From Austropuccinia psidii (taxonomy: Eukaryota > Basidiomycota > Pucciniomycetes > Pucciniales > Sphaerophragmiaceae): a DNA stretch of 64,000 nucleotides. The translations under genes and the position numbers were made by a program. The first letter of the stretch is position 1, and each line of letters starts with the position of its first letter. The stretch spans positions 10,783,105-10,847,104 of the forward strand of contig JALGQZ010000013.1 of assembly GCA_023105745.1 (NCBI GenBank), written 5' to 3'. The notes beneath the pieces are model-generated. The model did not search any database and was not told where the DNA came from. It was given only the letters and a program-made list of their open reading frames with translations. Shown in pieces: positions 35,861 through 48,929 of the stretch.

Positions 35861-38800
35861 TTCTTGAAACAAGTTGAAAGGCTTAATGCACTGTACCCAG
35901 AAATGTCACAAAAGATGGTGCACATGAAAATACTTAAAAAATGTGGAGGGGAACTAGAACATGCCCTAAGAAGCAGCTGTATAGAACCATGCTCCACAGA
36001 AGAGTATATAAATGCACTAGAAGATATAGTGACAAGAACAAAAATTGGCAGGACTTGGAAAAAATTGGACATTAAAAGCCCAAATAAACCATTTATCAAA
36101 AAAGATAAATCAAAAGAATCCTTTAAGCCCAATACATCCAACAATAATGAGCCAGGAAAATGCCATAAATGTGGAGGTATTGGACACTTAGCCAATAATT
36201 GCCTTAAAAAAGCAAAGATTAATGAAATTGTGGAAACAGAAAACCACAATGACAAAGAAGAGGAATCTGACTGTGAAAAAGAAACAGAAGAGTCAGAAAG
36301 CTCTGAAAGTGATGAAATCAATATAATTAATGCACAAATTAATAATATTGATATAATTTATGAAGTACTGGATGTTAATTCAAACTTACCACAAGTTGGA
36401 ACATCTGACACAAACCTGACAAACATACAAGATGCCAAAATGTATAGAACCAAACCTGCAAGAGGAATGGGATATACAGCTGGAAAATCAAGTATAAGTA
36501 TTGTTATGGTTGATAACCAAGAAGGAAAAGTTAACTTGGATACAGGAGCATATTGCACTTGTGTTGGAAAAAGTTATTTAAAGACCATTGTCCCAAACTG
36601 GCAAGAAAAACTTATGCCAATACAAGGTGTCAAATTTAGTAGTGCAAGTGAGAGCATGAAGCCCCTTGGAATAATTGATTTAACACTAATTTTTCCTCAC
36701 CCCTCACAATGTGTCAGAATGGAAGTAGAGTTTGTAGTAATGGACAACTGTACTAGTAATCATTTCATACTTGGGAATGACTACTTATCAATTTATGGTA
36801 TAGATATCTCCAACCAAAAAGACAGATATTTTACCATAGGAGATAACAAAAGACAAACGTTTGGCTTCTTAAATAACAAAAAACAAATCACAATTATTAA
36901 GAAGGAAGAAGAAATTCCAGAAAAGGAACTTTTTATATATGAACAACTTAAAGAAGCAGAATTCAATCAAGAATTAACAGAAAAAATGAAAGAAAAATTG
37001 ATTGACCTCTTATTTAAGTATAAAAATGCCTTTGCAACTGACAAAGAGCCACTAGGTGCCATAATTGGACATGAAGTGGATATAATTCTTAATGTAGAAA
37101 AGCCATACCCACCTTTGTTAAGAAGACCTGCTTATCCAGCCAGTCCAAGGGCTAGAGAAGCCTTAGAGGTACACATTAAAGAATTAATGTACCTTGGAGT
37201 ATTAAGAAAGGTTGGACATAATGAACAAGTAGAAGTTACTACACCTGTCATTATAACTTGGCATAATGGAAAATCAAGGATGGTAGGAGACTTCAGAGCC
37301 CTGAACACCTATACCATTCCAGACAGATATCCAATACCAAGAATCCATGAGACATTGCCCCAATTGTCACAAGCTAAGTTCATCACAGCTATGGATGCTC
37401 TTAAGGGTTTTCATCAAAATGTCTTAACAGACAATGCCAAGAAACTACTAAGAATAATAGTCCATTGTGGAATTTCTGAATACTTAAGAATGCCATTTGG
37501 GATAAAAAATGCACCTTCCCATTATCAAAGAATGATGAATACCATATTCCCTGAAGAATTATCAGAAGTATGGTTAATTATCTATATTGATGATATCATA
37601 GTTTGCTCAGAAACTTGGGAAAATCACCTTACAAGACTAGAAAGGGTACTACAAAAAATAGTCCAAGTGAATATGAAAATTTCCTTGAAAAAGTGTCATT
37701 TTGCATATAGTGAATTAAAAGCACTAGGACATGTTGTATCTGGACTTAGTCTAGGCATAGACAAAAATAAAGGAGCAGCAGTACTACTCAAACCAATGCC
37801 TCAAACAAAAAAAGAAATGCAATCATTTTTAGGATTTGCTGGTTACTATAGACAGCATATAAAGGACTTTGCAAAAATTGCCAAATCCTTATATAAATTA
37901 TGTGACCAACAAACAGTTTATGAAATGACTGAAGAAAGGGTCAAGTCATATGAAGAATTGAAAAATTCACTAGAAAATGCCCCATTTCTTCTAATGCCAG
38001 ATTGGAAACTACCTTTCAAACTATACATTGATGCTTGTGGAGAAGGATTAGGTGCTGCACTTCACCAAACCCAAATTATCAATGATAAACCAGTGGAAGG
38101 ACCAATTTGTTTCATTTCAAGGCAAATAAAGCCAACAGAAGCAAGGTATGGAGCAAGCCAAATGGAATGCTTATGCCTAGTGTGGGCTTTAGAAAAACTG
38201 CACTATTATTTGGATGGCACAGTATTTGATGTAATCACAGACTGTAATGCTGTGAAATCACTATTAAATATGAAGACTCCAAATAGACATATGCTGAGAT
38301 GGCAAATTGCTATCCAAGAATATAGAGGAAATATGACTATTGTACATAAATCTGGAAATATTCATAAAATTGCAGATGGTCTTAGCAGATGGGCTTTAGC
38401 AAATACCCCTGACAATCCAGCATGGGTACCACAAGAAGAGCACCATATAGAAGGAATATGTGTCACAGACATAGGCACAGAATTCTTTAACCAAGTTAAA
38501 GAAAGCTATAAGACAGACAAAAATTGCCATATCTTAAGCCAACTTCTAATGAAAGACTGCAAAGATCCATCACTTTCATCAAAACTAGATGAAATATGGA
38601 AAAAGGCATATGATGAAGGAAGATTCCACCTCCTTGATGGAATCCTTTACCATAGAACAAAACACACATGTGTTATGGCCTTAACAGATAGAACACTAAT
38701 AAACACTATTTTACATGAGTGTCATGATAGTGTTGCATCTGGACATCTCTCAGAAGATAGGACACTAGAGAGGGTGAAAACCTGCTCTTGGTGGCCAAAT

Positions 38801-40027
38801 TGGAAGAAAGATGTTGCAGAGTACTGCCAAACCTGTGACAGATGTCAAAAAGCCAACAGGGCCACAGGAAAGAAATTTGAAATGATGATCCAAATACAAG
38901 AACCAAAATCCCCATGGGAAATAGTTCATATGGATTGGGTAACAGCACTACCTCCAGGAGGAGACAGGAGCTATAATGCATGTCTAGTTCTAGTTGACAG
39001 GTACAGTAAAACTCCCATGTTCTTACCATGTCATAAAGATGACACAGCTATGGATACAGCCATAATGATATGGAATAAAGTCATTAGCCACACAGGCTTA
39101 TTCCAAAATATTATAAGTGACAGAGACCCAAAGTTCACTTCAGCATTATGGACAAATCTCCATGACTTATTTGGGACGAAGCTATCATTCTCAACAGCTT
39201 ACCATCCCCAAACTGATGGTTTAGCAGAAAGAATGATACAGACCTTAGAGGACATGATCAGAAGATTCTGTGCTTATGGGCTAGAATTCAAGGATTCTGA
39301 TGGTTTCATCAATGATTGGTGTACACTAATACCAGCACTTGAACTGGCATATAAGACATCAATCCATTCTTCTACTGGCAAAACACCAGCAATGCTAGAG
39401 AAAGGTTGGAATCCAAGACTTCCTTATGATACCCTCAAAAAGGACTTAGTGGACATACATCCAACAGCAAGCAGTTTTAAGATAATGCTTGACAAAGCAG
39501 GACACCATGCAAACAGATGCATGCAAGACTCTTTCAAATATGCAAAAGAAAGATGGGACAAAAGTCATAAACCACCTGACTTCAAAATAGGAGATCTGGT
39601 ATTAGTATCAACTCTTAACTTTAATAACATAAAAGGACCAAAGAGATTGAAAGATTCCTTTGCAGGACCATTTATGGTAAAAGCACTTCATGGACCCAAT
39701 GCTGTACAATTGGAACTCACAGGTGATTTAATGAATAAACACCCAACTTTCCCTGTAAGTCTTATAAAACCTTACAGCTCAAGTAACAAGGAATTATTTC
39801 CACTAAGAAATAAACCCCCACTTGAAATTCCCCCTTTAGAAGAAGGAGAAGAAAAAAGAATTGTAAAAGTCCTTAAAGAAAGAAGGACAAGGAACAAAAA
39901 AGAAAGAGAATACCTTGTAAGGTATAGAAATCCAACTCAAGAAGATGAATGGCTACTTGAGAAAGATATAACAAATGCTGATAAACTACTGAGGAGGTTT
40001 AAACATGAAAGAAAACCTAAAGAATAA
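35861..40027 (+). CDS. Element A Gag zinc knuckle and complete Pol
   Basis: Continues the same frame for 1388 codons. Zinc knuckle [14 protein letters not shown] (about 36160); protease NLDTGAYC (36533); reverse transcriptase with [24 protein letters not shown] and an intact YIDD box (about 37580); RNase H with [15 protein letters not shown] (38025) and [11 protein letters not shown] (38235); integrase HHCC region from HECHD (38714) to CDRCQ (38850); catalytic core [27 protein letters not shown] (D, D, E); chromodomain-like end [20 protein letters not shown] (39907-39966). Every landmark is intact. Translation would need readthrough of the TGA or an internal start; it might also act as donor sequence. 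Confidence 0.95.
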   Translation, partial: FLKQVERLNALYPEMSQKMVHMKILKKCGGELEHALRSSCIEPCSTEEYINALEDIVTRTKIGRTWKKLDIKSPNKPFIKKDKSKESFKPNTSNNNEPGKCHKCGGIGHLANNCLKKAKINEIVETENHNDKEEESDCEKETEESESSESDEINIINAQINNIDIIYEVLDVNSNLPQVGTSDTNLTNIQDAKMYRTKPARGMGYTAGKSSISIVMVDNQEGKVNLDTGAYCTCVGKSYLKTIVPNWQEKLMPIQGVKFSSASESMKPLGIIDLTLIFPHPSQCVRMEVEFVVMDNCTSNHFILGNDYLSIYGIDISNQKDRYFTIGDNKRQTFGFLNNKKQITIIKKEEEIPEKELFIYEQLKEAEFNQELTEKMKEKLIDLLFKYKNAFATDKEPLGAIIGHEVDIILNVEKPYPPLLRRPAYPASPRAREALEVHIKELMYLGVLRKVGHNEQVEVTTPVIITWHNGKSRMVGDFRALNTYTIPDRYPIPRIHETLPQLSQAKFITAMDALKGFHQNVLTDNAKKLLRIIVHCGISEYLRMPFGIKNAPSHYQRMMNTIFPEELSEVWLIIYIDDIIVCSETWENHLTRLERVLQKIVQVNMKISLKKCHFAYSELKALGHVVSGLSLGIDKNKGAAVLLKPMPQTKKEMQSFLGFAGYYRQHIKDFAKIAKSLYKLCDQQTVYEMTEERVKSYEELKNSLENAPFLLMPDWKLPFKLYIDACGEGLGAALHQTQIINDKPVEGPICFISRQIKPTEARYGASQMECLCLVWALEKLHYYLDGTVFDVITDCNAVKSLLNMKTPNRHMLRWQIAIQEYRGNMTIVHKSGNIHKIADGLSRWALANTPDNPAWVPQEEHHIEGICVTDIGTEFFNQVKESYKTDKNCHILSQLLMKDCKDPSLSSKLDEIWKKAYDEGRFHLLDGILYHRTKHTCVMALTDRTLINTILHECHDSVASGHLSEDRTLERVKTCSWWPNWKKDVAEYCQTCDRCQKANRATGKKFEMMIQIQEPKSPWEIVHMDWVTALPPGGDRSYNACLVLVDRYSKTPMFLPCHKDDTAMDTAIMIWNKVISHTGLFQNIISDRDPKFTSALWTNLHDLFGTKLSFSTAYHPQTDGLAERMIQTLEDMIRRFCAYGLEFKDSDGFINDWCTLIPALELAYKTSIHSSTGKTPAMLEKGWNPRLPYDTLKKDLVDIHPTASSFKIMLDKAGHHANRCMQDSFKYAKERWDKSHKPPDFKIGDLVLVSTLNFNNIKGPKRLKDSFAGPFMVKALHGPNAVQLELTGDLMNKHPTFPVSLIKPYSSSNKELFPLRNKPPLEIPPLEEGEEKRIVKVLKERRTRNKKEREYLVRYRNPTQEDEWLLEKDITNADKLLRRFKHERKPKE

Positions 40028-40128
40028 CAAAATCAAGCATTATTGAGCTTCAAGACTGATAAAGTCTAATGAAGAGGTAGGACAGTGGATGATACCCTAA
40101 TCACACATATCAGATTGTGGTACAATCT

Positions 40129-40145
40129 TTTTTGGTGGTAGGGAA
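40129..40145 (+). other. Polypurine tract of element A
   Basis: GGTGGTAGGGAA directly precedes the 3' LTR, the position of the plus-strand primer. Confidence 0.6.
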
Positions 40146-42171
40146 TGTGAGCCTTTGAGATATGACCACATACCCAATAAGGTCACAAAAAGACTTAGAA
40201 TAATTATACCCTCAATATAATTATATTAAAATTACTTAGAATAATTATACATTAAAAATAATTACTTAAATATACAAAAAATACCATAAATTGGTACAAA
40301 AATTGGATTAACTTAAAAACCAATGAATCAACATGTAAAATAAATTACACCATTGGATTCCCCATGATAAAATACACATATACCATTTTTATGGCATATC
40401 TGTAAAGTCAATATTTAATGAGTTATAAGGTATAATACCTTATAAAAACCATAAAACCTTATTTATCTCAAGAACTAATGAACCAACATGTGAAATAAAT
40501 TGTACCAGTGGATTACCCACGAACTTCCACACATAAAACAATTAATAAGCTAATTTCCAAAGTTAATACTTAAGGAATTAACCTGAATATATGCACTTTT
40601 TTGGTCAATGCATATATTCAAGGATCATAGCTAATATCTCCTAAACTATACATGATAGAATGATGAACCAAAAATAAAGTTACCACGTAATTACTGTAAG
40701 AACACAGATATGAACTTTATTTTACAAATTATAAACAAGGTTAAAACCTATGATGAAATATTGATAAAAATCAACAGAGCTGTTGACCACTTTGTTGTGA
40801 AAGTGTTCCAAACTTAAAGAAAAGTATACAGTTGGATTCTACTAGTTCATTCGTGAAGAATGATGTAATTTTTATTATTAAATTCAGGGTATAACCCCCT
40901 GAAATCAAGGTTTGAAGTTGAAAATATTGAATTTCGACAGAAAAGATGAGTTACAAGAAAAATCATCAAAATTAGAGTTTTGATGATGTAATGAAAGGCT
41001 CTTGGCAGCATAATAAGGTTATGCCAGGCTATCAGAATTCACTCTTTGAATTGCTGTAGCGTGTAAATCTTAAAAGTTATTGAGGATCAAAGTTTGAGCT
41101 TAATTTGAGCAGTTATGATCACTCACTGTAACCTTAATTTAAGTTTAACAGTCTTAAGAGTGATAAAATTGGTGAATACTATTAGTTTATGATTAAAACT
41201 AATAAAATCCACGAAATTTGGGGTTCTGCCAAGCCTCTGATGTCATCAAACTTAGAGTTATAGTGATAACTCTAAATAATGGTGTAATAATGATGTAATA
41301 TGGTTTGATAATGATGTAATCATCTCCAAACCTTAAAATATTGATCAATTCCAGTGGATATGATCAGTACACGTCTACTAGAAGCCTGTTGGACTCTAGG
41401 AGGGAGGTATTTACTATAAATAGAGCTCTTTTTTCTCTATTTTCCCCTCAGACGCATCAAAAACATTAAATCAATTAAATCAAAGGTAATTTCTTTATTC
41501 TTTATATATAAAACCATTATAGTATTAAAGACCAAAGACCTCCTTATTATAATCATCTATTTTGACGTGATTAAATCAGTTATTTAATTGTTTTTGTTAA
41601 AAATCTCTCTAAAACTCATTTCCACGTAAAAACCCAGAATAATTTGTAATTTTCTTTATTTTTTTATTGTAAATACAATTTGAAAAGGTTGTATTTATAT
41701 TTTTTGGCGTAAAATATTTCAAAATTATTATATTAAGTGTTAAAAGTAGGTTATTTTCTCTTATTATAATAATTTCTCTATTATTACTCTCTTAATAATT
41801 CTCTAATTAATATAAATAGTATTTATATTGATTCATAACTTTAATATTAGTAATATTATTGTTATTAATTGTTTTTTATTAATAAAAAGCAATTTTTTAC
41901 GCCTTTATTATTTGTTGGTAACAATAATAAAGAGCTTTTTAAATATATTAACTATTTTATATTAATATATTTATTTATTATATTATATTTTCATAATATA
42001 AATTATATTATTATATTTATTTAATAATATAATTATTTTACGCCATAATAATAATAATTATTTATTATTATTATATTTTTAATCCTATTCATTCAATTCA
42101 TAAGGACATTCAGAGTACAATAAGTAATAAATTAGTAATTTTTACTTATTGTTTCATAGTCAAACCTTACA
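40146..42171 (+). repeat. 3' LTR of element A
   Basis: 2026 bp, TGTGAGCC to CCTTACA, aligned end to end with the 5' LTR with few substitutions and a one-base indel. Followed by the duplicated ATCCT. Confidence 0.95.
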
Positions 42172-42476
42172 ATCCTGCTCTTGAATATCCTACGTAGTAA
42201 ACTGTCAAAACAGTTTTACTCTTGGGTAATAATCAGGGTATAATTATAATTTTAATTATTGTAGTCCTTATTATAGTAATCCAACTGGTAAGACTGCATC
42301 CAGGGTTCTCGATAGCGCTCACCACCACTTTTTCTCAATAGTAGAACCCTTTTATTATATTATAAACTATTATATTATTAAAAAACTCTTATTTTAAAAA
42401 TTATATTCACGTGTCACAGTCATAGTTCTAGTTGTAAATAGCCTAATTACTGCTTCAACATAGACTCCAGCTGACA

Positions 42477-42681
42477 CTTCTGTAAAACTGACCTTTTGGT
42501 GTAAACTTTGACTGCAAGTCTGCCTGTGGGTTGAACTTACTGCTGTTATGGACTACCATTAGCTTGATCCTGGTGAAGAAATATTATGGCACACCAAAGT
42601 GCTAATTAAAGTCTGTCTATATTAAATTGTCATCTTTCTGAACAAATAATAATGGTATCAATATACATGATTGACCATCCC
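42477..42681. other. Unassigned sequence between elements B and C
   Basis: About 200 bp with no repeat partner in the window. It starts CTTCT, not the AAGAA found before B. On the minus strand one short stretch, YIDTIIICSER, faintly resembles the reverse transcriptase YIDD block, which would make it a scrap of another Gypsy element. Confidence 0.3.
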
Positions 42682-44195
42682 TGTCGGGCTGTGACTCCAA
42701 AAAGAGTACCATCATGACATCCAACATGCCACAAGTAATGGTATGAAGAGTATTGGACAGATATAGCTCATACAGGTAAAATACAAACAGGAAAGCCCTC
42801 CAAATATGAATATACCAACTATACCCAAATAGTATAAAAAAGGACAAAGATATGCCTTGTCAAAGATAACACCAAATAAGGAAAAACCCTCATTTTCACC
42901 TCTCATCTATCCTATGGAGATTTAATGAAACTACCACAAAAATGGCATTTTTCTTTAAGGTCTCAGTGAGAGGTACTCAATTGTATAATATATCTCTCTG
43001 TAGCACTCCCAAATCAGGAGATACCATTATACTGCCTTTTACACCAAGAACCCCCCCAAAGCTTAAGAGGTCTTGTACAAAAATGTACAAAGGTAAACCC
43101 CAAGTGAATATCTGATGAGAGACTCAATTTGAGATACCTTAGGCCCCTGTATACCCAAAATTGGAAGAGGGATCTTGGTTCAAAGGTTTATACTCAAAAC
43201 ACAGCATTTGTCAAAATAGCAATATAAAGAAACCCCTGTATCTTTGGCATCTATTCATACAGCTGTACTGGGTTGTATACAAAACTGTAGAGCTCATCAA
43301 GACCTACATTTCTGTATCATTGAAAACAGATATCTTCTCAAACAGAAAAGATATCTAGTTTGGAAGTTTTTGAAGCCACTTACCGATGTACAAAAATACC
43401 TCAAAAAGCTTAAAACCCTTGTATATTGTGCTATTTTTGAGTAGAGTAAGCATGAAGAATATATAATTGCAGAGATCATTAAATTCTTCAATTTTGTGCT
43501 CTTAGATTCTTGATATCTCAAAAAATGACTGAGATATATGTATCAGAAGGTTTTGGGCCAATACTGGTCTGTACCAAACCTGTACCAAGCAGTATTGGCT
43601 TTATATTTGAAATGATAGTAATATAACGCTTGAAACGTTGTATAATAGCTAATACTAGTCATTTAAACACCAGGGAGACATCATAATAGTGCTCAGAGGG
43701 CCTGTGAACAAGTGCTTCACCCTATATTGATCCAGAATGATCATTTGTGGTCCCAAAACCACAATTCTGACTATAATGACATCAGAATTGTAGGTATAAA
43801 CCCACAATTCAGCCTCCAGAGTGAAAATTCTTACTAAGACGTGTGAAGAGCTTATTAGCCCTTCAAAGTCCCCAAAAGAGATAAACACAGTTCTTTTCTC
43901 ACTAGAAAAGACCCATCTTATCATCTTATTAGTATTCTTACATGACAAAACTGTTATAAACAAGTAGTGTCCTTAAAATGATCTTGATATAATTAAAGTG
44001 TTAATTATTGTAGCTTCTTGTTAAAGTCAGAAGATATTCAAAATCTGAAACACAGACCCTCAGTAGATTCATCACCACCATTACTAATAACAGCCAAGTC
44101 TTAATTATTATTTTTTACCTATTTTTACCATGTCACAGTCATAGTGCTAGCTTGTCTCTACTTATTTTAAGCCACTACATATACTGATTCTGATG
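42682..44195 (+). repeat. 5' LTR of element C
   Basis: It begins TGTCGGGCTGTGACTCC and ends near CTGATG, about 1514 bp, a diverged relative of the B/D LTR. A hairpin with different bases lies at the equivalent place, 43733-43769 (TTTGTGGT / AACCACAA, flanked by CAGAAT / TTCTG). No partner LTR is in the window. Confidence 0.7.
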
Positions 44196-44290
44196 ATTTG
44201 GGGGCTTGGCCATGATTTTAAACCTTTTTGGACGTGATTTGGACTCTTTTAGGAATTATATCACTATTTTTCAAGGTATTTCACTATAAA

Positions 44291-46166
44291 AGTGAGCAAA
44301 TTTATTTATTTTTACTATTATTATATAATAGATTGATATATAGTATATAAGACTTTATAGTTATTTTCTCCAAACAATATATATATTTAAAATATATTTT
44401 TTGTTGAGAAAAGAGTAAATATACTCAGAAGACTTCAAAGTTTCAATTTCCACGAAAATTGAATATAATACAACTGTATTATTTATTTTTCTTATATATT
44501 TTGACATTTAAACTATACCTTTTCACCAAAGTGCGTTAGATTTAATGAAGAAACAATATTTATTAATAAAATATTAATAAATATAAATGATATAATAGTT
44601 TTCTATTATTTAAAAAGCAATATTCCAATTAGATATTTCTTTAAACAAGACATAACTCAAATTGATGTGAAAACTTGTAATAACTTAATACCTTGATAAT
44701 AAATCAAGTATCAAGAATGAATATTATTCTTATAATATCAATGATTATCAAATTGATTAAAATTTGATAACTATGACATGTTTTCACATTAAAAATAAAA
44801 AACAACAATATCCAATTGAATAATTCACAAAACAATTGGATAGTTCTTTTTTACTTATAACTTATAAGTAAATTCTCCAAGAATATGTTAATTTTTGATG
44901 AATAATTCAAATAATAATCTAAAACACTTGAAAAATCCTTCAAAACAAAAATTAACAGTAGAATTCAATTAAAATATTTTGTTTTATCATCAACTGATAC
45001 ACAAAATATTTATTGTTTTCATCTGAGAAGTGGAACAAGACTATATTCTACTGGAGACCCAGTCACAAGGAAACTTCTCTGGGAAAGCCTCAGAAGACAG
45101 AGAGGTGATTCCAAGAACCAAAGGGAAGCAGAAAAGACACATTGAGGTGGCCATAAACTCAAAATGGTGGGAACAAATAGCTGACCCAAGGGCCAAGAAA
45201 CCCAAAAAAAGAGCCAACAAAGCCAGTTAAAAACAGAAAATAACTTTTATACACAAAGTTGTAAGCTCCAAAGGCAATTTTCCAAAGAGTATAGATCATA
45301 AATTTGTAGCAGGGCCTGCTCATGGTAAATAAACCTTGATAAATACAAGTTTTTTTTTGTCTGTGATATTTTAACATTTCTAACATGACACCTCCACTTC
45401 TTAGAGATGTTGCATTCAAAAGAAATCAATCAGAAAACTGGCAAAGATGAAGACAACCGATCACTGGTCAAACCATCAGGAAAGCACTTAACAACAGGGA
45501 ACTCCTCCCTAAAGTCTTAATCCAGATCATATTTAACCCAGAAGTCAAACCAGGGGATTGGACAGATGCAGAAAAGGTAATACAAATTAACAAACTGATG
45601 AAAGAACTCTTTGAATGGTGCATGGACAGCAAAATATTCAGTATGGAAGCATAATGGGTGGAAGTGGGAATAAAAACCCAGAAGATCTGTCTCAAGAAAA
45701 TAGTTTTGATGGATCTCATAGAAGAAATAAAAGGTTGTAATCCCAACAAAAATTTCAAGCTCTTAAAAGAAAGAGAAACCAGGAAGCCATACAAGTCATA
45801 GAGAAATATTGGCAAATGAAATAGCCCAGTCTTATTCAGGTACCCCCAGGCTTGGAAGAAGAAGTACCATCTTCCCCACTGAAATCCAACAGTTCCAGGC
45901 CTCACAAGCCAAGAGCAACTTCAGCCAAGCCTCACAAAGAATCCCTGGTAGTTTCTAGAAGAAGAAAAGGGGCCCAAGGGAAAGACAAAACTTCTTTTAA
46001 CTGGAGGGAGAAAGAAGCAGACCCCTTGAGGAAGAAACTGATGGATTTAGCTCAAGAGGTGAGAAAAAGCAAAAAAATAGTATCCATAGCTCTGAATCAA
46101 TTGATCCTGAACTTATTACTGAAAATAAAATTAATGCCCATGAAAATGAAAACAATGAAACTGTGA
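44291..46166 (+). pseudogene. ORF1 of element C (spliced, decayed)
   Basis: Predicted: the last base of exon 1 (A at 44291, before donor GTGAGC) joins TGGAAC at 45031 to make ATG (MEQDYILLETQSQG). Intron 1 is 44292-45030. Exon 2 is 45031-45225, and exon 3 starts at 45405 in phase 1. The exon 3 product reads MLHSKEINQKTGK, later ELFEWCMDSK and NPNKNFKLLKERE, matching B and D. Several stops break it; a clean stretch 45852-46166 corresponds to the basic C-terminal tail (SFNWREKEADPLRKK). Function unknown. Confidence 0.5.
45226..45404 (+). other. Predicted intron 2 of element C, containing the Gag-Pol start
   Basis: Donor GTTAAA, acceptor CTTCTTAG before AGATG. 179 bp. TTTCTAACATGACACC places a CTAAC branch-like box directly on the gag ATG (45385-45387), exactly as in element B. 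Confidence 0.5.
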
Positions 46167-46367
46167 ATGATAAATTCACATGGGCCAGTTTGAGCCAATT
46201 CATGAAATGGACACATGAAACCTCACAAAAGATGAGTACATAATTAAAAACACTAAAGGAAGAAAATTGATTCAAAGAAACAGTAATTAAAGAATTAAAC
46301 ACAAATATGGGAAAAGTCTGGGAAGAATTTGAGAAAACAAACAGAATACTGAACTCAATATTAGAGG

Positions 46368-46400
46368 CAACGCATGGCTATTCAAAAACTTCAATTTTTA
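46368..46400 (+). repeat. Left terminal inverted repeat of element I
   Basis: Pairs with 58990-59022. The outer 20 bases differ at three positions; after about 23 bases the match fades to general A/T similarity. Confidence 0.75.
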
Positions 46401-46569
46401 CTATTTGAATAATTCATCTTTAAATTCAAATTTTTGAGCCAAAAAAATTTGAAAAAAAATAATAAGAAAAGGATCCATTCAAAGTTTTCAACCTCCAAAT
46501 AAAAATTCAAAAAAAAAATTTGGAATTTTGGTTGAAAAATGATTTATGAAAATGATTCATTAATTAAAA

Positions 46570-46920
46570 GAATTGAAAAATGCTATTTATGGCATCAACC
46601 ACCGCATAAACATGCCATAAATTGTATTAAAAGTATATTTGTGGCATCAACAATGATCTAAAAAGGCTATTTATAGAATTAAAAGTGTCATAAATGGCAT
46701 CAACAATGACATAGAAATTTCATTTATGGAATTTATGGAATGTATGACATTAATTATGGAATTTCAATGTCATTGTTGATTCCATTTATGGAATCAAAAA
46801 TGGAACTTTGCTATTTCTGGCATAAATCATTCAATTTATTCCACAAATGGCATCAATAATGACATTTAGCCAATTTATGGAATCAACAATGCCATAAATT
46901 GGGCTTTAACCAATCAAGGT
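46570..46920 (+). repeat. Left subterminal repeat cluster of element I
   Basis: At least six copies, some inverted, of a unit near ATGGCATCAACAATG (with CCATAAAT neighbours) lie at about 46590, 46640, 46697, 46765 (inverted), 46845 and 46873. Clustered subterminal repeats are typical transposase-binding regions in hAT elements (family knowledge). Confidence 0.6.
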
Positions 46921-47160
46921 ATTTTTTAGCTAAACCTTCATTAGAAAAAACCACTTATTTTGTGTTACTAAATAATTACATAATTTTACCAATTTATGGC
47001 AAATCCACATAAGGGCATGCTTGTTTTTGCCAAATTACTTATGTGGGTTTTCCAATAACCCAAATTCATTATGAGTATTTAGAGCAAATTGAAATTAATT
47101 AATATTAATTACAATAAATTGAAGGTGATTGGAACTAATTGAAATCAATCAAACTTAATA

Positions 47161-48560
47161 CACTTTTGAATTTTTATAATTGAATAATTGAGATTTTATA
47201 AATCCATTCATAATTTTTATGAGTGAATAGTTATTTAGTCATTATTATATTATTTTTTATTTCCTGTTATTTTCTTTTTGTAATTTTTTGATTTATTCAT
47301 TGTTCATTTAACTTTGTATTTTGATCATTTATGATCCATTTGATATTATTTATACCTGAGGAGTTACTTTTTTTGGTTTTCAATTGTTCATAATTCATTT
47401 TTCATCATTCATATTTCATGATTTTTTTTTGGGTTTTTATGTTTTTTTCTTATATATTTTAATCTGAATTCTTTTTTTCATATTATCAAATTAATTGAAA
47501 TAAGAAATTGAATTGTGAATTCAGTAATTTTTAAAAGAATTAAGAACTGAAGGTTGTATTAACATGAGAGCAGGGGAGTAAGAACTATAACAAAAGTTAA
47601 GTACCTGAAGGTGAAAAATGATATATAATACACAAGTCACTAAACAATAGGCAACGATGCGGCTTAAGTTGACAAACTAGTAACAATAAGTGTAAGGGTT
47701 AATTAATCCTTCTTTCTAGGAATATTCTAACAGCATACCTTAGGCAGAACAAAAAACTTGCTGTAAATATGAAAGCAGTTCACTACTGGAATTGGGAGCA
47801 TACTGATACTAGGGAGTAAATTAAACGTTAATGTACAAAACTAATTATTGGTCGTAGGATACTTACACACCACTTCTGCTTTGACGAATTGGACTATAAG
47901 TTAATATTTTATGGGAGTGAACAATGTGTAGTCGTAACACTTCTAGGAGTAAAGATAGAAGAAATAAAATATTGGTCGAATTGAAAGGAAGCACGATGGA
48001 TACCTTGTGCTTATATACCATATAATTTTCTTAAGAGCATGGAGATAGGTAATACGTTAAGTTTGGGAACACTTGTATTGCTTTGAGACCCTAGGAGAAG
48101 CGCTTTGATATTTTCACAATTTTATTATCTTGATTATTTCTATTATGTTGATTATTGCTTCTGTGTTAATTTTAATTTTTTAATGTTGATGATTTAAGAT
48201 TGATTTATCATTCATTTAATTCTTTATTTTTATTATTTTTGATGCAATTTTTATGTTTTATTTCTTTATTTATTAATTATTTCTTGTTGTTCATGAGCCA
48301 CTTTTGAATTTTTATAATTGAATCATTGGGATTTTATAAGTCCATTAATAATTTATATGAGTTACTAGTTATTTAGTTATTATTCTTTTATTTTTCATTT
48401 CCTTTTGTTTTATTTTTTAATTTTTTAATTTATTCATTATTCATTTACCATTGTATTTCAATTGTTTATGATCATTTTGATATTGTATATACCTTATGAC
48501 CAATACTTTTTTGTTCTTAATTGTTTCCAGTTCATTTTTCATGACATGTATTCTTTTTTA
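47161..48560 (+). repeat. Diverged 0.26-kb direct repeat flanking an unidentified island
   Basis: The copies at about 47161-47420 and 48299-48560 share CTTTTGAATTTTTATAATTG, GATTTTATAA.TCCATT and ATTTATTCATT in order. Between them, 47550-48110 is a stretch of distinctly lower A/T content with no frame longer than a few dozen codons and no recognised family. Confidence 0.5.
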
Positions 48561-48929
48561 ATTTTTTATATTATATGATTTATCTATTATTCATATATTT
48601 ATGAGGTTTGATTGTGAATTGCTCCTTTGTGTCATTTTATTATCACAATGTATTATTCATTGAATTCGTGATTTCTTCATGTATCACTTATTATTAATTT
48701 TTATTACTTCTTCATTACTAATTGAATTTTCCATTTTTGATAATTACTTTTAGTATTTCTTTTTCATGAGAAATTTATTCTTTTTTTGATATTTAAATAA
48801 TTTTTAATTTTTAACATTCAATTTTTTGTAATCACTTTATTTTTTACGGCTGTAATTTGTTTTTGGAGTCATATGGCTCGTTTCCTATTTCTCATCACAC
48901 CATCATCCTCAATCGGCCATCATCAAACA

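Larger units (their letters stand above)
31473..42171 (+). mobile_element. Element A: nearly intact Ty3/Gypsy retrotransposon
   Basis: Complete element of 10.7 kb: 5' LTR 31473-33497, primer-binding site 33500, gag-pol frame 34229-40027, polypurine tract 40129-40145, 3' LTR 40146-42171. ATCCT duplicates flank it (31468-31472 and 42172-42176). By eye about 37 substitutions separate the two LTRs (about 98% identity), so the insertion is relatively young and postdates B, in whose 3' LTR it sits. Only one in-frame stop (35858-35860) breaks gag-pol; all catalytic motifs are present. It could supply enzymes only if the stop is bypassed. Confidence 0.95.
22194..42476 (+). mobile_element. Element B: Ty3/Gypsy retrotransposon, split by element A
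   Basis: The LTRs (22194-23632; 30336-31472 plus 42177-42476) are about 1438 bp each and look roughly 95-97% identical by eye. In order follow a primer-binding site, two predicted introns, ORF1, one continuous gag-pol frame 24573-30311, a purine tract and the 3' LTR, into which A inserted. The gag-pol frame has four in-frame stops and an in-frame deletion of the reverse transcriptase active site, so the copy is dead. No matching 5-bp duplication flanks it (AAGAA before, CTTCT after). Confidence 0.9.
30336..42476 (+). repeat. 3' LTR of element B, split by element A
   Basis: The LTR runs 30336-31472 and, after element A and its duplicated ATCCT (42172-42176), 42177-42476, ending CTGACA. Joined length is about 1437 bp against 1439 bp for the 5' LTR. 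The uninterrupted order TTTCCTCATCCTGCTCTTG can be read in the 5' LTR at about 23321, proving where A landed. The hairpin is retained at 31268-31327. Confidence 0.9.

Noticed and set aside
35707..36321. A 204-codon open frame antisense to element A gag-pol
   Set aside because: It is the complement of the gag capsid and zinc-knuckle region, with a Ser/Phe/Leu-rich composition typical of a reversed frame, and has no homologue opposite B.
46570..46920. A CRISPR-like or satellite array
   Set aside because: The units are short, irregularly spaced and in both orientations, and recur just inside the opposite end of element I, so they fit subterminal transposon repeats in a eukaryote.
47550..48110. 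A mitochondrial DNA insertion
   Set aside because: Composition differs from the surroundings, but I recognise no mitochondrial gene or tRNA, so there is no support beyond base content.
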